From NCBI RefSeq assembly GCF_005402965.1, contig NZ_BJCF01000042.1, positions 1 through 41,258 of the forward strand: DNA of 41,258 nt, given 5' to 3'. The position numbers and the translations under genes were made by a program. Under the pieces are notes generated by a model. The model searched no databases and was not told the DNA's origin. It saw only the letters and a program-made list of their open reading frames with translations. Below, piece after piece: positions 34,201 to 41,258 of this stretch; the stretch's first letter is position 1, and the number at the start of each line of letters is the position of its first letter. This DNA is from Dolichospermum planctonicum. GTDB taxonomy: Bacteria; Cyanobacteriota; Cyanobacteriia; Cyanobacteriales; Nostocaceae.

Positions 34201-34598
34201 AGCAAAAAACTTTTCCTCATGAAGGGTATAAAATCATCAATTCCTTACAAACAGTAGAGAAAATAGCGCCCACAGAGATTTATCCCAAACCTAAACCCAA
34301 ACCAGAAAAAAAATCCATGAAAACTATCATGGAGAACGGTTTGGAATTGTCAAAGAAACTAAAATTCTTTGAGTCAACAAAAATCTTAAAGCCAAACATA
34401 AACCAAGAACCTACTGAAAAAATTAGCATGAATGATTTAAAGATTTCTCAGTACAAAAAACTCAGTAACAACACCGCCAAATTAACTAAAACGCACACAA
34501 GTTTCTTAGCAGCTAGACAAGATTTTAGTCAGCAAATGAGCGAAATTATCCAATTACAATTAGCTTGCGCTCAAAACCTACTCAAGGAAGCTCCATAG
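31284..34598 (+). CDS. hglC: HGL synthase HglC (chain-length-factor-like KS plus acyltransferase)
   Basis: A 1104-residue protein. The first domain (about 10-460) has the KS fold but lacks its nucleophile: the Cys of DAACAS is Glu210 (SAVETAAF), and the first catalytic His position reads EVCASGI (Cys341). Only His380 (IGHTFVASG) remains, a pattern like chain-length factors and the second KS of PfaC. An acyltransferase domain follows (about 565-915) with Ser680 in GYSLGE and HVIHCQAM. The linker after it is rich in Lys, Pro and Gln. The C-terminus (about 1067-1104) has the helical SFLAARQDFSQQMSEIIQLQ. It starts 4 bp after hglD and presumably works as a heterodimer with it. Confidence 0.9.
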   Translation: MNIQQQKTAKMAIVGMDAFFGECQELDAFESSIYDGKQHFIPLPESRWHGINQQETLLQEYGLEVGKVPQGAYIDNFEVDTFAYKIPPNEVEKINPQQLLLLRVADRALKDAKISPNSNVAVIIAADTELSVHQLQQRWNSSWQIKDGLNGAEITLSPEKIHQLESIVQDSIHNQVELSEYLSYVTNIMASRISSLWNFSSPSFTISAVETAAFKALELAQMLLDTNEVDAVIVGAVDLAGGVENVLLRSQFGKINTGVNTLSFDEKADGWNVGEGAGAVVLKRHDVALQNQERIYAVIDAVSIGQSASMAVNDTIITQVCKQAFQQAGIQPQEVNYLEVCASGIPAEDEAEINGILQAYPSVGDGLHCAIGSVKSNIGHTFVASGIASLIKTALSLYYKYIPATPNWSGVKTPQVWEGSPFYVATESRPWFLQKEVKCRISAINSIGCDGSFAHVIISEETNQPEPQNRYLESKSFHLFPLVANDQSSLLAALDHLQATIENTDDLKNTATHNFLKFQQNSDTKYTLSITGRNQKELIKEINSAKKGVTNAFENGKDWQTPIGSYFTPKPLGKTGEIAFIYPAAVNSYLGIGRTLFRLFPKAFDDVIVKSLYKRAADVEKLVFPRSLGKLSTRELETLEKKLLADSLAMFEAEMLFTRLITTIISDDFQVKPKHIFGYSLGETSMMVAQGVWSNFYQGSNTFNSSNLFGDRLSGYKNAVCEYWGLPKNSTNSHNNLWGNYVLIASPAQVRECLKSENYVYLTQINTSEEVLIGGEPAACERVIKKLGCNAFPAPFDHVIHCQAMQSEYPELVKLNNLPAQQIPGVTFYSAAKYQPISLKSESIAHHIATGLCQELDFPRLVNRVYADGAKIFIEAGAGGICSRWISKNLGNQEHITVSLNRRGTDDHSSLIKALAKLLSHQVKLNLAPLYNLSSKNQKQNKLTLRKVTLGGNSMAAMILNPENQKLFANNQQQKTFPHEGYKIINSLQTVEKIAPTEIYPKPKPKPEKKSMKTIMENGLELSKKLKFFESTKILKPNINQEPTEKISMNDLKISQYKKLSNNTAKLTKTHTSFLAARQDFSQQMSEIIQLQLACAQNLLKEAP

Positions 34599-34678
34599 GG
34601 TGTGTTAGCGATTAGTAACGCACCATTATTAAGAGTTTGGTGTGTTACGAATTTTATTCTAAAATACCCTACCAAACT
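34599..34678. repeat. Two hairpins in the hglC-hglA gap
   Basis: Immediately after the hglC stop, GGTGTGTTA (34599-34607) pairs with TAACGCACC (34616-34624), and AGTTTGGT (34634-34641) with ACCAAACT (34671-34678). GGTGTGTTACG-type strings are dispersed repeats in Nostocales. No T-run follows the first. The second ends before TCCTTAATTATT and could attenuate transcription. Confidence 0.55.
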
Positions 34679-34729
34679 CCTTAATTATTCATTTCAAATC
34701 CTTTGCTTATAAATTGAGGAATAACTACC

Positions 34730-36400
34730 GTGAAAACAATTGAGACGGTACGAAATCAACATGATAATGGACTTGGTTTTTTCGGCTGGAATCATCATCA
34801 AAACCAAATTTGGAAAGGTTCATTAGATTGTGTTAGCTTTGAAAAAAATGCCATCAAAGATAAACTATTAACATTAGATCAACCTTGTCATATTATCAAA
34901 ATAGCAGGGAGAATTGGTGTTACTAATGATGGTTATTTAGCACCTAATGATAATGGTTCATCTGGACAACCAGAACTTTTAATCTCACTCCCACCTCTAC
35001 GTTTACAACAACTTGGTGATTCTAGTTTTCTCACTGCTTATGGTGTAAAATACGCCTATATGACCGGCGCTATGGCTGGTGGTATTGCTTCTGAAAAGAT
35101 GGTAATTGCATTAGGAAAAGAGAAGATTTTAAGCTCCTTTGGTGCTGGTGGCTTACTTCCAGAACGTTTAGAATCTGCCATTAATTCTATTCAACAAGCC
35201 TTACCAAATGGACCCTATGCTTTCAATTTAATTCACAGTCCCAATGAACCAATTATTGAGCGTCGCGCTGTAGATTTATATCTAAAATATGGTGTCAGAA
35301 CAGTAGAAGCATCTGCATTTTTAGACTTAACTCCTAATATTGTTTACTATCGAATTGCTGGGTTAAGATTGAATGCAGCCAATCAAATTGATATCAGAAA
35401 TAAGGTCATTGCTAAAATTTCCCGTCGAGAAGTTGCAACTAAATTTTTGCAACCAGCACCCGCGAGAATTATCAAAGAATTACTTCAGCAAGGATTAATT
35501 ACCGAACTACAGGCAAATTTGGCCAGCCAAGTACCAATGGCTGATGATATTACCGTTGAAGCTGATTCTGGAGGTCACACTGATAATCGTCCTTTAGTAT
35601 GTTTATTACCTTCAATTATTGCTCTCAGAGATGAAATTCAATCGCAATATAATTACTCAGTTCCTATTAGAATTGGAGTCGCTGGAGGCATTGGTACACC
35701 AGAATCAGCCTTAGCTGGTTTCATCATGGGTGCTGCTTACATAGTCACTGGTTCAATTAATCAATCTTGTGTTGAATCTGGTGCTTGTGAACATACTAAA
35801 AAGTTATTAGCACAAGCAGAAATGGCAGATATGATCATGGCTCCCGCAGCCGATATGTTTGAAATGGGAGTGAAATTACAAGTTCTCAAACGGGGGACAA
35901 TGTTCCCCATGCGAGCGCAAAAACTTTATGAGTTATATCGCACTTATGACTCTATTGAACATATTCCCAAAGCCGAAAAAGAAAAGTTAGAAAAACAAAT
36001 TTTTCGTAAAAGTATTCCTGAAGTTTGGGAAGGTACAGCCGCTTATTTATCCCAAAAAAATCCTGAAAAATTGGGTAAAGCTGTTAATAATCCTAAACTG
36101 AAAATGGCCTTAATTTTTAGATGGTATTTAGGGTTATCTTCCCGCTGGTCTAGCACTGGTGAAAAAGGTCGGGAAGTTGATTATCAAATTTGGTGCGGAC
36201 CAGCTATGGGTGGCTTTAATGACTGGGTGCGTGGTTCATATTTATCAGAACCTAATCAACGTCATGTTGTTGATGTTGCTAACCAAATTATGAAGGGAAC
36301 TGGATTTTTATATCGTACCCATAGTTTGAAAATTCAGGGTTTGCAAATGCCTCCTTATTACAGTCAATATCAACCAATTCCTTCTATATTGGAGAAGTAA
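34730..36400 (+). CDS. hglA: PfaD-type FMN enoyl reductase, HglA
   Basis: A 556-residue TIM-barrel, FMN-dependent enoyl reductase of the PfaD family, which in trans reduces the double bond left by the dehydratase so that the chain becomes saturated. Characteristic stretches are [36 protein letters not shown] (His283), [27 protein letters not shown]-like [14 protein letters not shown] and the C-terminal [18 protein letters not shown]. The start is GTG with GAGGA upstream. It lies between hglC and hglB as expected for the hgl cluster. The function is clear; the letter hglA is assigned from the recalled 7120 gene order (hglD, hglC, hglA, hglB). Confidence 0.88.
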   Translation: MKTIETVRNQHDNGLGFFGWNHHQNQIWKGSLDCVSFEKNAIKDKLLTLDQPCHIIKIAGRIGVTNDGYLAPNDNGSSGQPELLISLPPLRLQQLGDSSFLTAYGVKYAYMTGAMAGGIASEKMVIALGKEKILSSFGAGGLLPERLESAINSIQQALPNGPYAFNLIHSPNEPIIERRAVDLYLKYGVRTVEASAFLDLTPNIVYYRIAGLRLNAANQIDIRNKVIAKISRREVATKFLQPAPARIIKELLQQGLITELQANLASQVPMADDITVEADSGGHTDNRPLVCLLPSIIALRDEIQSQYNYSVPIRIGVAGGIGTPESALAGFIMGAAYIVTGSINQSCVESGACEHTKKLLAQAEMADMIMAPAADMFEMGVKLQVLKRGTMFPMRAQKLYELYRTYDSIEHIPKAEKEKLEKQIFRKSIPEVWEGTAAYLSQKNPEKLGKAVNNPKLKMALIFRWYLGLSSRWSSTGEKGREVDYQIWCGPAMGGFNDWVRGSYLSEPNQRHVVDVANQIMKGTGFLYRTHSLKIQGLQMPPYYSQYQPIPSILEK

Positions 36401-36402
36401 AA

Positions 36403-37917
36403 ATGAATTTAAAACAGTCTTATACTGCTGAAAGTATTCAAACATTTCTAGCTTCCAATCTTGCAGAAGTTATTGGAGTTACAACCGCAGAAATTGATGT
36501 TCACGAAAATTTAGAAAATTATGGTTTAGATTCTGCTCAAGCCATGATTATTATTAGTAAATTGGAGCAATTATTAGGATTTAAACCCTCTCCCGTTCTG
36601 CTTTGGCATTATCCCAATATTGCTGCCCTTTCTCAGCGGTTGTCAGAGGAAGCAAGTGATGATTCTCCTGGAAAAGATGCAGCTTCAGGTACAAATTCTT
36701 CTGTTAATTTTGCTCCCCCTTTCCTAGATTTAGCTGCGGAAGCTGTCCTAGACCCCAGCATTCAACCTGTAGGTAATACCGTTTTTGTTTCTCACCCCAA
36801 AAATATCTTTTTAACCGGAGGAACAGGTTATTTAGGTGCTTTCATTATCAAGGAATTACTAGAAGTTAGTGAAGCAATTCTTTATTGTTTAGTGCGTGCT
36901 AGTAGTCTCGCAGAAGGGAAAAGCAAATTAGAAAATAATTTGCAACAATATGGAATTTGGCAAGATCAATATAGTCACCGCATTATCCCCATTATTGGTG
37001 ATTTATCACAACCACATTTGGGTATTAATGCAGAACAATTTCAAGATTTAGCTGCTAATATTGATACTATTTATCATAGTGCAGCTTTACTGAATTATGT
37101 TTATCCCTACTCAGCCCTAAAAACAGCGAATGTCTTGGGTACACAGGAAGTTTTACGTTTAGCTTGTCAAACCAAAGTTAAACCATTTCATTATGTTTCT
37201 AGTGTTGCTGTTTTTGAGTCTAGTGCTTATGCTGGTAAGATAGTTAAAGAAGATGATGATTTTCATGACTGGGAAGGTATTTTTCTCGGTTATTCCCAAA
37301 CTAAATGGGTGGCAGAAAAGTTAGTAAAAATTGCTGGTAGTCGAGGATTACCTATCACTATTCATAGACCTCCTTTAATTTCTGGGGATAGCAAAACCGG
37401 AATTTGTAATACCCATGATTTCATCAATTTAATGATTAAAGGTTGTCTACAAATGGGTTCTTTTCCCGATGTAGATTATATGTTAGATATGTCTCCTGTT
37501 GATTATGTCAGCAAATCTGTTGTTTATCTTTCTCGACAAGAAACATCTGTAGGTAAAGCTTTCCATTTACAACATCCTCAACCCGCTTCTTTAATATCTT
37601 TAGTTGATTGGGTGCGTTCTTTTGGGTTTTCATTAAAGATGATTCCATACCAAGAATGGCAAGCAGAATTAATTAATAATGTCACCTCTCCAGACAATCC
37701 TTTATATACTTTGCGGCCATTTTTGTTAGAACGTTGGTCAGATGAACAAATCACTATTCCTGATTTGTATTTACAAGCTAGAAGACCAATTATTAGTTGT
37801 GAAAAAACTCTAGAAGCATTAAAAGGCAGTTCTATTGTTTGTCCTGCTATTGATTCTCAATTGTTGATGACTTACACATCTTACCTAGTGCAAACTGGTT
37901 TTTTAAGTCTTGTCTAA
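36403..37917 (+). CDS. hglB: HglB (HetM): ACP plus thioester reductase
   Basis: A 504-residue protein. The N-terminal carrier domain (about 10-80) has the phosphopantetheine site Ser44 ([10 protein letters not shown]). The rest is an NAD(P)-binding thioester reductase (about 130-500) with [38 protein letters not shown] and the catalytic [12 protein letters not shown] (YxxxK). It would release the finished chain reductively as a long-chain alcohol (or aldehyde) precursor of heterocyst glycolipids. The length and layout fit HglB/HetM of Anabaena PCC 7120. It starts 2 bp after the preceding stop, with GGAGAAGT as ribosome binding site, and is followed by a perfect terminator hairpin. Confidence 0.94.
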   Translation: MNLKQSYTAESIQTFLASNLAEVIGVTTAEIDVHENLENYGLDSAQAMIIISKLEQLLGFKPSPVLLWHYPNIAALSQRLSEEASDDSPGKDAASGTNSSVNFAPPFLDLAAEAVLDPSIQPVGNTVFVSHPKNIFLTGGTGYLGAFIIKELLEVSEAILYCLVRASSLAEGKSKLENNLQQYGIWQDQYSHRIIPIIGDLSQPHLGINAEQFQDLAANIDTIYHSAALLNYVYPYSALKTANVLGTQEVLRLACQTKVKPFHYVSSVAVFESSAYAGKIVKEDDDFHDWEGIFLGYSQTKWVAEKLVKIAGSRGLPITIHRPPLISGDSKTGICNTHDFINLMIKGCLQMGSFPDVDYMLDMSPVDYVSKSVVYLSRQETSVGKAFHLQHPQPASLISLVDWVRSFGFSLKMIPYQEWQAELINNVTSPDNPLYTLRPFLLERWSDEQITIPDLYLQARRPIISCEKTLEALKGSSIVCPAIDSQLLMTYTSYLVQTGFLSLV

Positions 37918-37924
37918 TTCTTTT

Positions 37925-37943
37925 GGCACAGGTAAACTGTGCC
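37925..37943 (+). terminator. Intrinsic terminator after hglB
   Basis: GGCACAG (37925-37931), loop GTAAA, CTGTGCC (37937-37943), then TATTTTATT. It lies 7 nt after the hglB stop and should end the hgl operon before the SDR gene. Confidence 0.85.
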
Positions 37944-37974
37944 TATTTTATTAATGTAATTCACTTCTTAAAAA

Positions 37975-38766
37975 ATGAACATAAAATGTCGGGAAACTGT
38001 TTTAATTACTGGTTCAGCTAGTGGTATTGGCTATCAGTTAGCCCGGATTTTTGCTCATGAGAATTACAATCTTGTATTGGTAGACAGGTTAGGAGAAAAA
38101 CTGCAAATAATAGCTGTTGAACTTGCACAAGAGTTTGGGATTTTTGTTAAACCCATTACCAAAGATTTATCTATATCCACATCTCCAGAAGAAATTTTTA
38201 CAGAATTACAACAAGTCGGTATTAAAGTTGATATCTTAGTCAATAATGCAGGTTTTGGTAATCATGGATTATTTTATGAAACCAACCTCAATACTGAACT
38301 GGAAATGTTGCAGGTAAATTTGGTTTGTCTTACCCATTTAACCAAATTATTTCTTAGAGAAATGGTTAAACAACGTCATGGTAAAATTCTTAATGTCGCT
38401 TCTGCTGCTGCATTTCAACCAGGTCCGTTAATGGCGGTTTATTTTGCAACAAAAGCTTATGTTTTATCTTTTTCAGAAGCTATTGCTAATGAGTTAGAAG
38501 GTACAGGTATAACTGTAACTGTTCTTTGTCCAGGTTCAACTGCATCTGCATTTCATGAAAGAACCGGAATGGCAGATTCTAAACTACTAAAACGCAAAAA
38601 AATGATGGATGCAGAAACTGTAGCCCAAATTGGTTATCATGGTTTAATTCAGGGAAAAACAATTATTATTCCTGGTTTTGTTAATAAATTAATGGCAAAA
38701 TGTATTCGCTTTATACCCAGGAAAATGGTAACAAGAATTGTCAGAAGTATGCAAGAAGATAAATAA
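37975..38766 (+). CDS. Short-chain dehydrogenase/reductase at the hetN position
   Basis: A 263-residue SDR of the COG0300 (DltE-like) type. It shows the cofactor motif TGSASGIG (about 12-19), LVNNAGFG, ILNVASAAAF, and catalytic Tyr156 and Lys160 (YFATK). In Anabaena PCC 7120 the gene after hglB is hetN, a ketoreductase-like heterocyst pattern inhibitor carrying the pentapeptide RGSGR. Here the equivalent place reads KQRHGKIL (133-139), and RGSGR is not present anywhere in the protein. It could be a lipid-modifying reductase of the hgl pathway or a diverged relative. It is separated from hglB by a terminator, and no ribosome binding site stands out before ATG 37975. Confidence 0.85.
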   Translation: MNIKCRETVLITGSASGIGYQLARIFAHENYNLVLVDRLGEKLQIIAVELAQEFGIFVKPITKDLSISTSPEEIFTELQQVGIKVDILVNNAGFGNHGLFYETNLNTELEMLQVNLVCLTHLTKLFLREMVKQRHGKILNVASAAAFQPGPLMAVYFATKAYVLSFSEAIANELEGTGITVTVLCPGSTASAFHERTGMADSKLLKRKKMMDAETVAQIGYHGLIQGKTIIIPGFVNKLMAKCIRFIPRKMVTRIVRSMQEDK

Positions 38767-38805
38767 TTAAAGACAATGCAAAAGCACTGAAAATCTGATT
38801 ATTGG

Positions 38806-38833
38806 GTAGAGGTAATTCATGAATTACCTCTAC
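38806..38833 (+). terminator. Perfect 28-bp palindrome terminator after the SDR gene
   Basis: Bases 38806-38833 are exactly self-complementary (arms GTAGAGGTAATT and AATTACCTCTAC around TCATGA). TTTATTGCTGTTTTG follows on the plus strand, 39 nt after the SDR stop. Confidence 0.85.
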
Positions 38834-38871
38834 TTTATTGCTGTTTTGACTAAGTCTTATTTTAAATCCAG

Positions 38872-38891
38872 ATCACTTTAAATAAAGTGAT
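38872..38891 (-). terminator. Hairpin after the secreted-protein gene
   Basis: ATCACTTTA (38872-38880) pairs with TAAAGTGAT (38883-38891). On the minus strand it lies 10 nt past the stop of the secreted-protein gene and is followed by CTGGATTTAAAATAAG. Two-base loop; in practice the inner pairs open. Confidence 0.6.
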
Positions 38892-38901
38892 TTACTACTC
38901 T

Positions 38902-39384
38902 TTAATCACTTCCACCCCAAGTCCACACAGGATTACCTATTTTCATTCCCTGCTTGATAACTATTAAAGGATAATTATTAGGATCAAAACTGCCTGCTAA
39001 ATCAAGCATAAAATAAACTTTACCCTTAACAAAATGCAGCCGATAATGACTATTTCCAGCAGAAGCAAAGCATTGAGCATATTTCGGTTTTAATGTTCCT
39101 ACCCATGTCGTACTAAAGCTATTACTTGTGCTGATAGAAATATTATTTGCGTACCCACTCAAATTCACAGAACCGTCGGTAGCAAAACTTCCCTCTCGAT
39201 AAGGTTGGGGAATTTCCGTGACAATAACTTTATCTGGACAACTTTGTTTTTGCACGTTTTGACTATAAACTTTAAGTTCAATTTTATTTCCTCCCTTTTG
39301 TGCTTGGACACTAAAGGATGAGAATAGGGAAAGTAAAATAATACTTATTCCCATGGTTAAATTCTTAAGTGGAATATTACGCAT
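38902..39384 (-). CDS. Secreted hypothetical protein
   Basis: A protein of 160 residues with an N-terminal signal peptide (NIPLKNLTMGISIILLSLFS, cleavage probably after SVQA). The mature part is beta-rich, with two Cys (SCPDK and AQCFA) that could form a disulfide and C-terminal NPVWTWGGSD. No family is recognised. The start ATG 39384 gives a proper signal peptide; the frame is open 28 codons further upstream, but that extension would hide it. It is 101 bp downstream of the radical SAM gene on the same strand, so it may be co-transcribed, but no functional link is visible. Confidence 0.7.
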   Translation of the reverse strand: MRNIPLKNLTMGISIILLSLFSSFSVQAQKGGNKIELKVYSQNVQKQSCPDKVIVTEIPQPYREGSFATDGSVNLSGYANNISISTSNSFSTTWVGTLKPKYAQCFASAGNSHYRLHFVKGKVYFMLDLAGSFDPNNYPLIVIKQGMKIGNPVWTWGGSD

Positions 39385-39485
39385 AAAGTTATCAAATGTG
39401 TTTGTGAGTTGATTTGTGGTATCACTAATACACAAATTGGACAAGATCATCAAAATCTTAACATTCAACAGTTCTGTGTAATTCC

Positions 39486-40430
39486 CTATTTGCTATTCCA
39501 TTTCTCTATAGTTGGTCTATATAACCAATTATCAATTTTTTCTTCACTAACAAAGCCTTTTAAAGAAGGATCTGGCCAAATGTGGACTTTATCAAGACAT
39601 CCAACTTCTTTAGCGGCTGCTTCAATATCATTCCATTGTTTAATAAAAGTGTCTGCCCAAGATTGTCTACTCATAATTGATTTTGCAAAATCTAGACCAG
39701 CAGCTAACATTCTTCTGCCATTTGTTCCTCTAGCATTAATTGGTTCCCAAAAAATTACTTCTGGGTTAATTTTCATAAATTGATCTAAGTTAAACTTAAA
39801 ATTGTCTAAAGTCATCATAGGTGGAGTTGGAGCCATAGCTACATACAAACGACATTTAGCTTCATATCCTTTTTGCAATGCTTTATATCTATCAGATGAT
39901 AAAGGTGCTTGTGGTTCAATTTTTTTTAGTAGTTCATCATTTATACAAGGGATACTCATTCCTATAGAGATGTTTGGATGAGTTAAAATATCTAAATCAT
40001 TTTGCCATAACAAGCCACGAGTTAAAATTCTTACGTTTTTATTATGTTTAATTAAAACTTCTATTGTTCTACGAGTAATTTCTGCTGTTTTTTTGTTTTG
40101 ATATGGATCTGTTCCAGAGCAAAGCAAAATTACTCCTTTACCAGAAGGTGTTTCTTCCCACTTTCTTTTTCTTTTTAATATTTGATCTAATTTTTCAGGA
40201 ACTTCTTCCCTTATGAATAGATACTTACCCCAGTCTAACTGAGGATTTTCTACACCTTTTTGATGCAATTTTTTTTGTTGAGTTCTAATACTTGGCGTTG
40301 AAGGAACGTAGCAAAATGTACATCCATGTAAACAACCAGAAGCAATATTAACAACATAGTCGCATAGACTTTTCTTGTTTAAAGCACTTTTTTGCAGTGG
40401 ATTAATTATTTTTTCAGTTCCAGTAATCAT
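39486..40430 (-). CDS. SPL-family radical SAM protein
   Basis: A 314-residue radical SAM protein related to the spore photoproduct lyase group (COG1533). The [4Fe-4S]-binding motif CX3CX2C is Cys33-Cys37-Cys40 (SGCLHGCTFCY). Other conserved parts are LLCSGTDPYQNKK (SAM/glycine region), NVRILTRG, ISIGMSIP and VIFWEPINARG. The chemistry and substrate are unknown; spore-type DNA repair is unlikely in a cyanobacterium. It starts 37 bp downstream of the TcmP-like gene on the same strand, suggesting a two-gene unit. It has no similarity to the neighbouring hgl genes. Confidence 0.85.
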   Translation of the reverse strand: MITGTEKIINPLQKSALNKKSLCDYVVNIASGCLHGCTFCYVPSTPSIRTQQKKLHQKGVENPQLDWGKYLFIREEVPEKLDQILKRKRKWEETPSGKGVILLCSGTDPYQNKKTAEITRRTIEVLIKHNKNVRILTRGLLWQNDLDILTHPNISIGMSIPCINDELLKKIEPQAPLSSDRYKALQKGYEAKCRLYVAMAPTPPMMTLDNFKFNLDQFMKINPEVIFWEPINARGTNGRRMLAAGLDFAKSIMSRQSWADTFIKQWNDIEAAAKEVGCLDKVHIWPDPSLKGFVSEEKIDNWLYRPTIEKWNSK

Positions 40431-40467
40431 GATTTCATTATATGTTTAGTTGTGTCTTAGAAATTAT

Positions 40468-41163
40468 TTAGGATATATAGCCACGCATATTAAATAAAAT
40501 TAGTTGTGGTGATAGTTTAATTATATCCCCATTTTCTAATTTTTGACTATTTGTTTTTTTACCCTTCCTAATCACTTGTATTTCTTTAGCTTCTCTTAAG
40601 AAATTGAGATATTCAAAATACTGTTGTCTAGTTGCTGGATTTCGTTCCATTGTTTTATTACATAATTCTTCAAATAAAATTCCATCTGGATTATTATGTA
40701 TAATTTTATCCAAGTCGGTACTTAATTTATTAATACAAGCTGTTTGACTATCTTGATTAATATCTAATTTTAAGTCCAATTGATTATCTTCATAAAATAA
40801 TGCTGCTTTAAATCCAAATCCATAAATATCATAGTGATATTGATAGTTTAAATTATTAAACTTCCAGCTTCCATCTTTCATTACCTCTAAGGCTCTTAAA
40901 TGACTACAAATATGGAATAAGTAATATAATACTCTATCATTATTATTAGGCATCATAGCAAATGTCATGATTCTACTTGCATTACCTTTATCTCTCAATA
41001 ATTTCATAAAATTATTTCTAAATTGTGCTTGTTCGCCAAAAGTATCTAAATTTATAAAGTGATCAATATCAAAATAACCATCTGTTTCCAATACTTTGGT
41101 AAAAGTATCTCTTGCTTTACACTTGGGATCATAAAACCCACATTCCGCACCCCAAACTGTCAC
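40468..41163 (-). CDS. TcmP-like (three-Cys-motif partner) protein, possibly shortened at the N-terminus
   Basis: A 231-residue protein with GTG start at 41163. The middle part (MPNNNDRVLYYLFHICSHL, then ALEVMKDGSWK, about 72-102) resembles the three-Cys-motif partner TcmP family, whose members are partners of radical-SAM-like proteins. The C-terminus (about 165-230) looks like a winged-helix module. Family members are usually considerably longer at the N-terminus. Here an in-frame TAA lies three codons before GTG, there is no ribosome binding site, and the first residues TVWGAECGFYDPK look unlike the family. It is either a 5'-truncated gene or a divergent member. It precedes the radical SAM gene. 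The assignment is tentative and made from memory of the family. Confidence 0.5.
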   Translation of the reverse strand: MTVWGAECGFYDPKCKARDTFTKVLETDGYFDIDHFINLDTFGEQAQFRNNFMKLLRDKGNASRIMTFAMMPNNNDRVLYYLFHICSHLRALEVMKDGSWKFNNLNYQYHYDIYGFGFKAALFYEDNQLDLKLDINQDSQTACINKLSTDLDKIIHNNPDGILFEELCNKTMERNPATRQQYFEYLNFLREAKEIQVIRKGKKTNSQKLENGDIIKLSPQLILFNMRGYIS

Positions 41164-41258
41164 AGAGGTAAATTACGTAGAGAAAAAATTAAAGAGAGCA
41201 TCAAAACAAACATATAAAGTGAAAAAAGGCATTTGAGAAACAGTAAATCACCAAAAAC
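41164..41258. other. Right-edge sequence upstream of the TcmP-like gene
   Basis: AT-rich sequence of 95 bp. No promoter, ribosome binding site or continuation of the TcmP-like frame is seen (in-frame TAA at 41172-41174). Confidence 0.4.

Noticed and set aside
39409-39783. 124-codon open frame on the plus strand
   Set aside because: Antisense to the radical SAM gene 3' end and the secreted-protein gene upstream region; no family resemblance.

Overview
This window comes from a heterocyst-forming, filamentous cyanobacterium (order Nostocales). The base composition is AT-rich, and the palindrome GCGATCGC (HIP1) occurs at least five times. The right half carries a heterocyst glycolipid (hgl) biosynthesis locus, which is only expected in such organisms. 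No species can be named from the sequence. A bloom-forming Anabaena/Dolichospermum-type genome would fit, but that is inference.

Left part (1-8.9 kb), housekeeping. The 5' end of a 16S rRNA gene on the minus strand has a clear sigma-70 type promoter and is divergent from glyQ. Next come a DUF4079 membrane protein, a ComEC-like protein with a degenerate metallo-beta-lactamase tail, a minus-strand era-tspO pair, and a tightly coupled dTDP-rhamnose-type sugar operon (rfbC-rfbD-long rfbA) closed by a strong hairpin.

Middle part (8.9-13.9 kb). An orphan HigA-type antitoxin sits beside the C-terminal scrap of its HigB toxin. An apparently intact mazEF pair with its own promoter follows, then pyruvate kinase with a fused phosphohistidine-type domain, and a beta-carotene hydroxylase (crtR).

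Heterocyst glycolipid island (13.9-38.8 kb). A minus-strand run encodes a GT4 glycosyltransferase (HglT candidate), a GT2/ceramide-glucosyltransferase-like membrane enzyme, a secreted DUF2141 protein, an HgdA-like sugar epimerase, a DevC/HgdC-like permease and a DevB/HgdB-like membrane fusion protein. A 1.6-kb non-coding region with a 15-bp direct repeat, a candidate distal promoter and leader hairpins separates this from the plus-strand synthase genes. These are hglE (KS-AT-two ACPs-KR structural half), a KR-DH protein, hglD (KS), hglC (chain-length-factor-like KS plus AT), a PfaD-type enoyl reductase (hglA), hglB (ACP plus thioester reductase), and an SDR in the place where hetN sits in Anabaena PCC 7120. 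The synthase would build a very-long-chain hydroxylated fatty alcohol, HglB would release it reductively, a glycosyltransferase would add a sugar (the epimerase adjusting the donor), and HgdB/HgdC with an ATPase encoded elsewhere and an outer-membrane channel would export it to the heterocyst laminated layer. Several intergenic gaps, and one interdomain linker inside hglE, carry palindromic dispersed repeats.

Right end (38.8-41.3 kb). A small secreted protein, an SPL-type radical SAM protein and a TcmP-like protein, possibly shortened at its 5' end, lie on the minus strand. This last pair is the least understood part of the window. No tRNA, CRISPR array or intact transposase was recognised.
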